A stretch of DNA of 64,000 bases from Lingula anatina (Eukaryota; Brachiopoda; Lingulata; Lingulida; Lingulidae), in contig NW_019775414.1 of NCBI RefSeq assembly GCF_001039355.2, positions 419,179-483,178 of the forward strand, in the 5' to 3' direction. Made by a program: the position numbers and the translations under genes. The notes beneath the pieces were generated by a model. It was not told where the DNA came from. It did not search any database and was given only the letters and a program-made list of their open reading frames with translations. Of the stretch, positions 60,001 through 64,000 are shown in pieces (position 1 is the first letter of the stretch; every line of letters starts with the position of its first letter).

Positions 60001-63000
60001 CTGTGACTGATAACAATTCCCACAATAATTTTTTCTTTTAAAATAGCACCATGGCAAGTAGCCTCCTCAACTCCATAGCAGACTTTCTGGAGATTGGCAT
60101 AGACGAGTGCATCCACAACTATGACTCAACCATGGTGGAGTCCGTCTCCATGGAGCATTCCTCCTCAGAGGAGGAGGGGGAGGAGGAGCACACACTCAGG
60201 CATAATAGATCCACAGAATTGAGGTAAGATAAATACTGATTTCAAGATTCTAAAAAATTAAAGGTGGAGTGGCTTGTTTTTAGTTGACTAGCAGATGAGA
60301 AACAAGATTTTAGTTGTGCAAGGTTTTGGTAAAGGGATTTTAAGTTTATAAGTCAGCATTAGGACTGAGGACTAGGCAATCTTATTTCTTCATCACTTGA
60401 AATAATATCCTCAAGGATATTTCAAGGATATTTCTTCATCACTTGAAATATCCTTGAGGATAATACTGCAAAAAAAGGAAATTAATAAATTTTTCATGTT
60501 GATGTTCTGGGCAGAGAAGGAAGGGGAGTATTTATGAAACTCAGTGTTACTTTTATCCCAACTTTGAAATTTGATATATTGATATATTGTTATTTATTAT
60601 TTAGGCAAGGTATTATCAGAATATGCAGGGATATTAAGAACCTGTTCCATGAAGCTAGAGAGAGGGCAGCCAAGGCAGTAGGATTTGCCAAGATGCTTAG
60701 AAAGGTAGGTAAAGCTAGCACATGGCTTCATGTTATCAGGGTGATAATGACATGAGCTTGGATATTTTCTTGACTCCATAACATACTCCATAATGCCTGT
60801 ATTTAACACCCAAAATAACCTGAAATTATTTCCAAAAGATTTATATAACATAGATTAATGTTAAAATTTATTCTTTCTTAGAAAAAAGTTATATATGCTG
60901 TTCTGTGTTACAGATAAATAATTGGTTTTGATTTATTTCAGGATCTTGAGATTGCTGCAGATTTTAACATTCTAGTTGAACCAGCACAGCTGTTGGAGAA
61001 ACTGAAGGAAACAGACCACATCAAGGTAATTAAGCCCAGAATGAGTCTGGATGTTGAAAAATAGTGTGCGGACCCATAGGTAACCACTATGGTGTATCAT
61101 CTCATAGTCAGGAACCTCACGATTAAGTTCATAGACTTTTAAAAATTTTATTTAAAATTTACATTTGGTTGGCCTCAATGACCTTACATCAAGAAAAAGT
61201 GGTACTGCAGTTGGAGATGTAAGCTTGTATTTATTACCAAACTGTTGTAGTCACATAAAAAGGCTTATAGATTAAAGTAAATTCATTTATTCGTTAAATA
61301 ATTGAATGTGTTAATCTTTAAAATTAACACATTGAAGAAACTCCATGCTCTTGCCATGTTTGCCTGTAGAAGAAGGCAAAGAAGATATTAGTATAGACCA
61401 AATCCTTACTTCCTGTTTAAGGTGAATGCCCCTGCCAATGCAGGCTACCTGATGTTTATACCACACCACATCAGTGAGGACAAAGAACAGATTCTACAGC
61501 TGCTGAATGTCACCTGTGGTAGGGAGGACATTCACCACTCATTCCCGGTGAGTATTTTGATGTTGACATATTTCAAACACTGTAGGCGCCCTGAAATGTA
61601 CTTCCCGTTGTAGCAAATTTTCATCTACTAGATGTGTTTTAGCTAAGTTTAGGCCACACTGTAAAAAAAGCTAAATTTCCTTTTTATTTGCCATGGATCG
61701 AAAAAAATAATTGATTTCCCAAAAAATATGTGCCACCGTAAGTAACTTGCTTTTCTGTTAGATGTTTTCTATACAAAAGCAGTGAAAATCTTAAGCTTCA
61801 TTTCTCAAAATAAAGCTTAATATTTTCACTGTTTCTGTACCAAGGGCTTTTATTAGTAAAAATGCAGTGATGAATGTTTTTTTTTACGATGACAGAAGTC
61901 TAAATCTCTATCGCTATCATCAGGTGGGCAAGGAGAGTCATGAAGGTTACCTGCTGCTGGTCCGGTGGGAAACCGGGACGTGTGGCTGGGAGGGGACGTC
62001 GGTCAGGGTGGAGCCCACTGCTGAGACCACTATTGCCCTGTCCCATATTGAGGTGGGTGGCTTGGCACTGTCATGATCTCTGATGGTGATGGATTTTGCA
62101 TAATTTTGCAACCCATTGTATTTTCTTGTATAATGATCTGAATAAAAGAACCAGAGAAAAAAGTATTGCATGAGAAAAGAGCAAAGATAATGCATGTGTA
62201 AGACTGCACAAAAAGGATTTTATATCCAAGTTAAAAAAAGTACTCAAACTGCTGACTGTATTTTGTATGGTTTATTTTGAATGGTAAAATATTTAGAAAA
62301 TTTAGGTTTAGATCGGTAAAAAATATTGTAAAAATTGCTTCTTTATCAGAAATAAATATTTTTTCACTAGGTTGAAGGTCTGTTGTTGGTGGTCATCAAC
62401 TCTTCACAGCTGCCAGCACAAAGGAAGAGCTTTAAAAGGAGCATGGGGTCAGCTGTGGAACTTGTCAACGAGCAGACGTCATGTCATCAGGCCATCGCTG
62501 AATCCTTGATTGACCTGAAGGTGAGTGGTCAGTTTTGATAGCTTTGGACATAACATTTGTGGTGAAGATGGGGATTCGTTAAAGTTAAAGTTGGGAAATG
62601 TCCATAAGTTGTATTTTTGTGTCTAAATACGTGGCAAAACTACTTATCTTTTCTAATCCAGGCCTTACGAATGGTAAAACCCTTCAAATAAAAGTACCTG
62701 ATGTTGATATTTCCTGCTGAAATGTCAGGAAAACATGGTTGTCTTTATGAAGCATGATTCATTTAGAACTTAACTTATTGACGTAACATCTAATCCAAGT
62801 GCAGGGACAGGTCAAGCAATAATCTTTGAGTTTGAGATTATTGCTTTCTTTCTGGAGGAAAATTTGTTTAACTGATATATAAGTTTTCTTACAAATCGGA
62901 ATGTGATGTGTTTATATAGCTCTCCACTGCGCTACATTTATGATCACACTGACATCCAGTGTTATCCAGTGTTATTACATGTGTATGTAATTCCTTTGAA

Positions 63001-64000
63001 TATACAATTGTGGTTGTGTTCATAATTTCAGACAACAGCCATGTATTTGAGGGAAAAGGTAGCAAAGGCCATAATACAGGTGGATGAGAAGCTGAATCTT
63101 GATGACATTTCAGAGAGGGAAGAAATGGAGAAATACAACATATTGAAGTTATACAGGGAAACCATGCACCAATGCTATAACTTTGGTTTTGAAGTAAGAA
63201 ACACTGATTGAAAACATCTTTTGATTTCATACTGTGGTGAATTGCAAGAAAATGTTTTTGTCATTTTTTTTCAAAACAAACAAAACAAACCAACAAAAAC
63301 AAACATTGATTGATATTTGTGTTTGCCAAGTTATCTAATTTGAAAAGAAAAACAAGAATTTCTATTATCTTCACCAGTTATATGGCTTTTTGCCCACTTG
63401 TTTCCCCAGGGATAGATTTTAATGAGTTCTTGAGAGGGTTGACCTTTAGAAAAGTACAAATGAATAACAATCAAGCTGTAAGGATTCTTTTCATTTGGGT
63501 CTAAACATTGCAGTTTGTGGAAAGTTTGCCCTTTCTGAATTATTTATTTTTTAGTATCAATAACATTAATAATAATAATTAATAATAATAATTAAGAAAT
63601 TAATAATAATAATTGACTGAAGAAAAAAATCACATCATTCTTATAACTTAACCCAGCTGATGAAATTCTTCTCTCTGACGATAACATTCCATAGTTAATA
63701 ATATGCAGAAACTGAAATTTGATGAGAACAGTGTGGTTGTGCATGCTTGTGTGTGTATGTGTGTGTACTGAATAGAATTACACAATTCTATACATGGACA
63801 ATAGCAATTTTTGATAAACAATAAATTATACAACGCCTGCAGTGTGCATGACTGTTATCTCTCATCATGAATTTCAAGAATTCTTATACCAAGAAAAAAT
63901 GGACACATTTACCAAATTCATTATTGGCAGTGTATGTTTGATTCCTCAATGTTTACGTGTCTTATGATCTTTGGTTAGTACCACAAAGAAGTGACCAGGC
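54056..64000 (+). CDS. MAP3K4: MAP3K4 (MEKK4), N-terminal 1,092 residues, 3' end outside the window
   Basis: Exons 54056-54132, 54992-56639, 57280-57564, 59119-59277, 59538-59695, 60047-60223, 60605-60704, 60942-61025, 61422-61547, 61924-62052, 62371-62520, 63032-63193, 63979-beyond. All are GT-AG with consistent phases. MAP3K4 is a stress-activated MAP3K upstream of MKK3/6 and MKK4/7 (p38 and JNK), activated by GADD45 binding to its N-terminal region. Hallmarks shared with the human protein as I recall it: IWQTKLNDLVWLELQAWHCA, YRPFADKNLKKMG, HECLRLRLEQR, LLKQYYRHM, FTKEI.HILGGEAEAGK, LFHEARERAAKA, VGFAKMLRKDLEIAA, CYNFGFEYHKEV. An acidic run lies near residue 395 and a basic KNVRF motif near 440. 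The C-terminal kinase domain is not in the window. Confidence 0.95.
54133..54991 (+). other. MAP3K4 intron 1
   Basis: An 859-base intron with a CT-rich polypyrimidine tract at about 54501-54540 that is not next to the acceptor (54991). A second exon is not indicated. Confidence 0.8.
54992..56639 (+). CDS. MAP3K4: MAP3K4 exon 2 (large N-terminal exon)
   Basis: This 1,648 nt exon encodes residues 26-575. The first 180 residues are basic and disordered. Then comes FHETFKLLVNMGTK and the helical block WLELQAWHCARTVKEQDIYL, YVWLNVTKELGHALNVATKVLG and DIGIRWPRVEYE, which matches the helical region of human MEKK4 before its acidic stretch. An acidic run (DDSDDDDEEYEDEDDEEDEY) follows, then KIKNVRFSLDN, a Ser/Thr-rich linker, and SMYRPFADKNLKKMGMKKLV. 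One long exon covers what I recall as mostly one large exon in vertebrates too. Confidence 0.95.
56640..57279 (+). other. MAP3K4 intron 2
   Basis: A 640-base intron, AT-rich, with 19 T at 57213-57231 about 50 bases before the acceptor TTATTCCAG. No other structure noted. Confidence 0.85.
57565..59118 (+). other. MAP3K4 intron 3 (1.55 kb)
   Basis: AT-rich intron; the frame at 57592-57786 is not protein-like. A run of A7-C6-A5 lies near 58217. Nothing else is recognised. Confidence 0.8.
60384..60462. repeat. Interlocked direct and inverted repeat in MAP3K4 intron 6
   Basis: ATTTCTTCATCACTTGAAATA occurs exactly twice (60384-60404 and 60430-60450). In addition 60406-60426 and 60442-60462 are perfect 21-base reverse complements separated by 15 bases, so the tract can fold into a strong hairpin. 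The overlapping arrangement is what one template-switch event during replication produces. Confidence 0.9.
61772..61839. ncRNA. Precursor-miRNA-like hairpin in MAP3K4 intron 9
   Basis: Arms 61772-61798 and 61813-61839 pair at about 24 of 27 positions (ACAGTGAAAATATTAAGCTT on the strand complementary to the right arm) around a 14-base loop. The size of about 68 bases suits a metazoan miRNA precursor. The seed matches no miRNA that I recognise, and the same sequence would also fit a tiny palindromic repeat. Expression is unknown; conservation or small-RNA reads are required. Confidence 0.25.
62053..62370 (+). other. MAP3K4 intron 10
   Basis: A 318-base AT-rich intron with donor GTGGGT and acceptor TTTTCACTAG. 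No structure noted. Confidence 0.9.
62594..62722. repeat. Dispersed repeat family, copy 2
   Basis: Matches 26343-26460 over several blocks in the same order, including CTTATCTTTTCTAATCCAGG. Just beyond its end GATTCATTTAGAAC (62757-62770) is the exact reverse complement of GTTCTAAATGAATC next to copy 1 (26484-26497), so the boundary may include an inverted or rearranged segment. Confidence 0.5.
63194..63978 (+). other. MAP3K4 intron 12
   Basis: A 785-base intron with a CAAA-rich tract (63271-63303), AAT/TAATT repeats (63564-63614) and a short TGTGTG stretch (about 63743-63766). The acceptor TTTGGTTAG is followed by the codons Y-H-K-E-V-T-R, which continue MAP3K4 past the window end. Confidence 0.85.

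Noticed and set aside
1-64000. CRISPR arrays, tRNA or rRNA genes, retroviral or LINE coding remnants
   Set aside because: No regularly spaced repeats with unique spacers, no complete tRNA-like cloverleaf with A and B boxes, and no reverse-transcriptase or integrase-like translation were seen.

Overview
The window is nuclear DNA from an animal with AT-rich, intron-rich genes. Introns follow GT-AG rules, with one likely GC-AG intron. Proteins read in the standard code and align collinearly with what I recall of the human orthologues. Short introns, dense microsatellites and small non-autonomous DNA transposons, one of which carries the CAGGCCCGTAGCCAG-type terminus that I associate with marine invertebrate genomes, suggest a marine invertebrate bilaterian, perhaps a lophotrochozoan. 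I cannot name the species. A single 'n' at 44372 beside a 90-base CA repeat shows that this is a draft assembly.

Layout. (1) 1-2.2 kb: upstream region of TTC28. (2) 2.2-36.7 kb, plus strand: the complete TTC28 gene (tetratricopeptide repeat protein 28), 16 coding exons and about 2,793 residues, with a 10.1 kb first intron and an 8.8 kb second intron. It has about 25 TPR-like units, a CHAT domain without its cysteine, and a long disordered tail. (3) 36.7-39.5 kb: the 3' regions of two convergent genes. (4) 39.5-46.6 kb, minus strand: TWNK, the mitochondrial replicative helicase Twinkle, with 14 coding exons recovered and one stretch apparently lost at the CA repeat. (5) 47.35-47.44 kb, minus strand: an orphan exon-like reading frame, either the TWNK leader or the start of another gene. 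(6) 48.7-50.4 kb, minus strand: an unrecognised three-exon gene for a 338-residue proline-rich protein. (7) 50.5-54.0 kb: a divergent intergenic region. (8) 54.06-64.0 kb, plus strand: the first 13 coding exons of MAP3K4 (MEKK4). The window ends about 1,092 residues in, before the kinase domain.

The genes act in unrelated processes (scaffolding and cell division, mtDNA replication, stress MAPK signalling), so this is ordinary gene-dense euchromatin and not an operon-like system. The points most worth a second look are: the degenerate CHAT active site in TTC28; partial retention of primase-type zinc cysteines in TWNK; the GC-AG intron; a probable assembly loss inside TWNK; the unrecognised gene; several MITE or foldback elements; and two well-paired hairpins in MAP3K4 introns, one of them precursor-miRNA-sized. 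I found no convincing wholly new multi-gene system.
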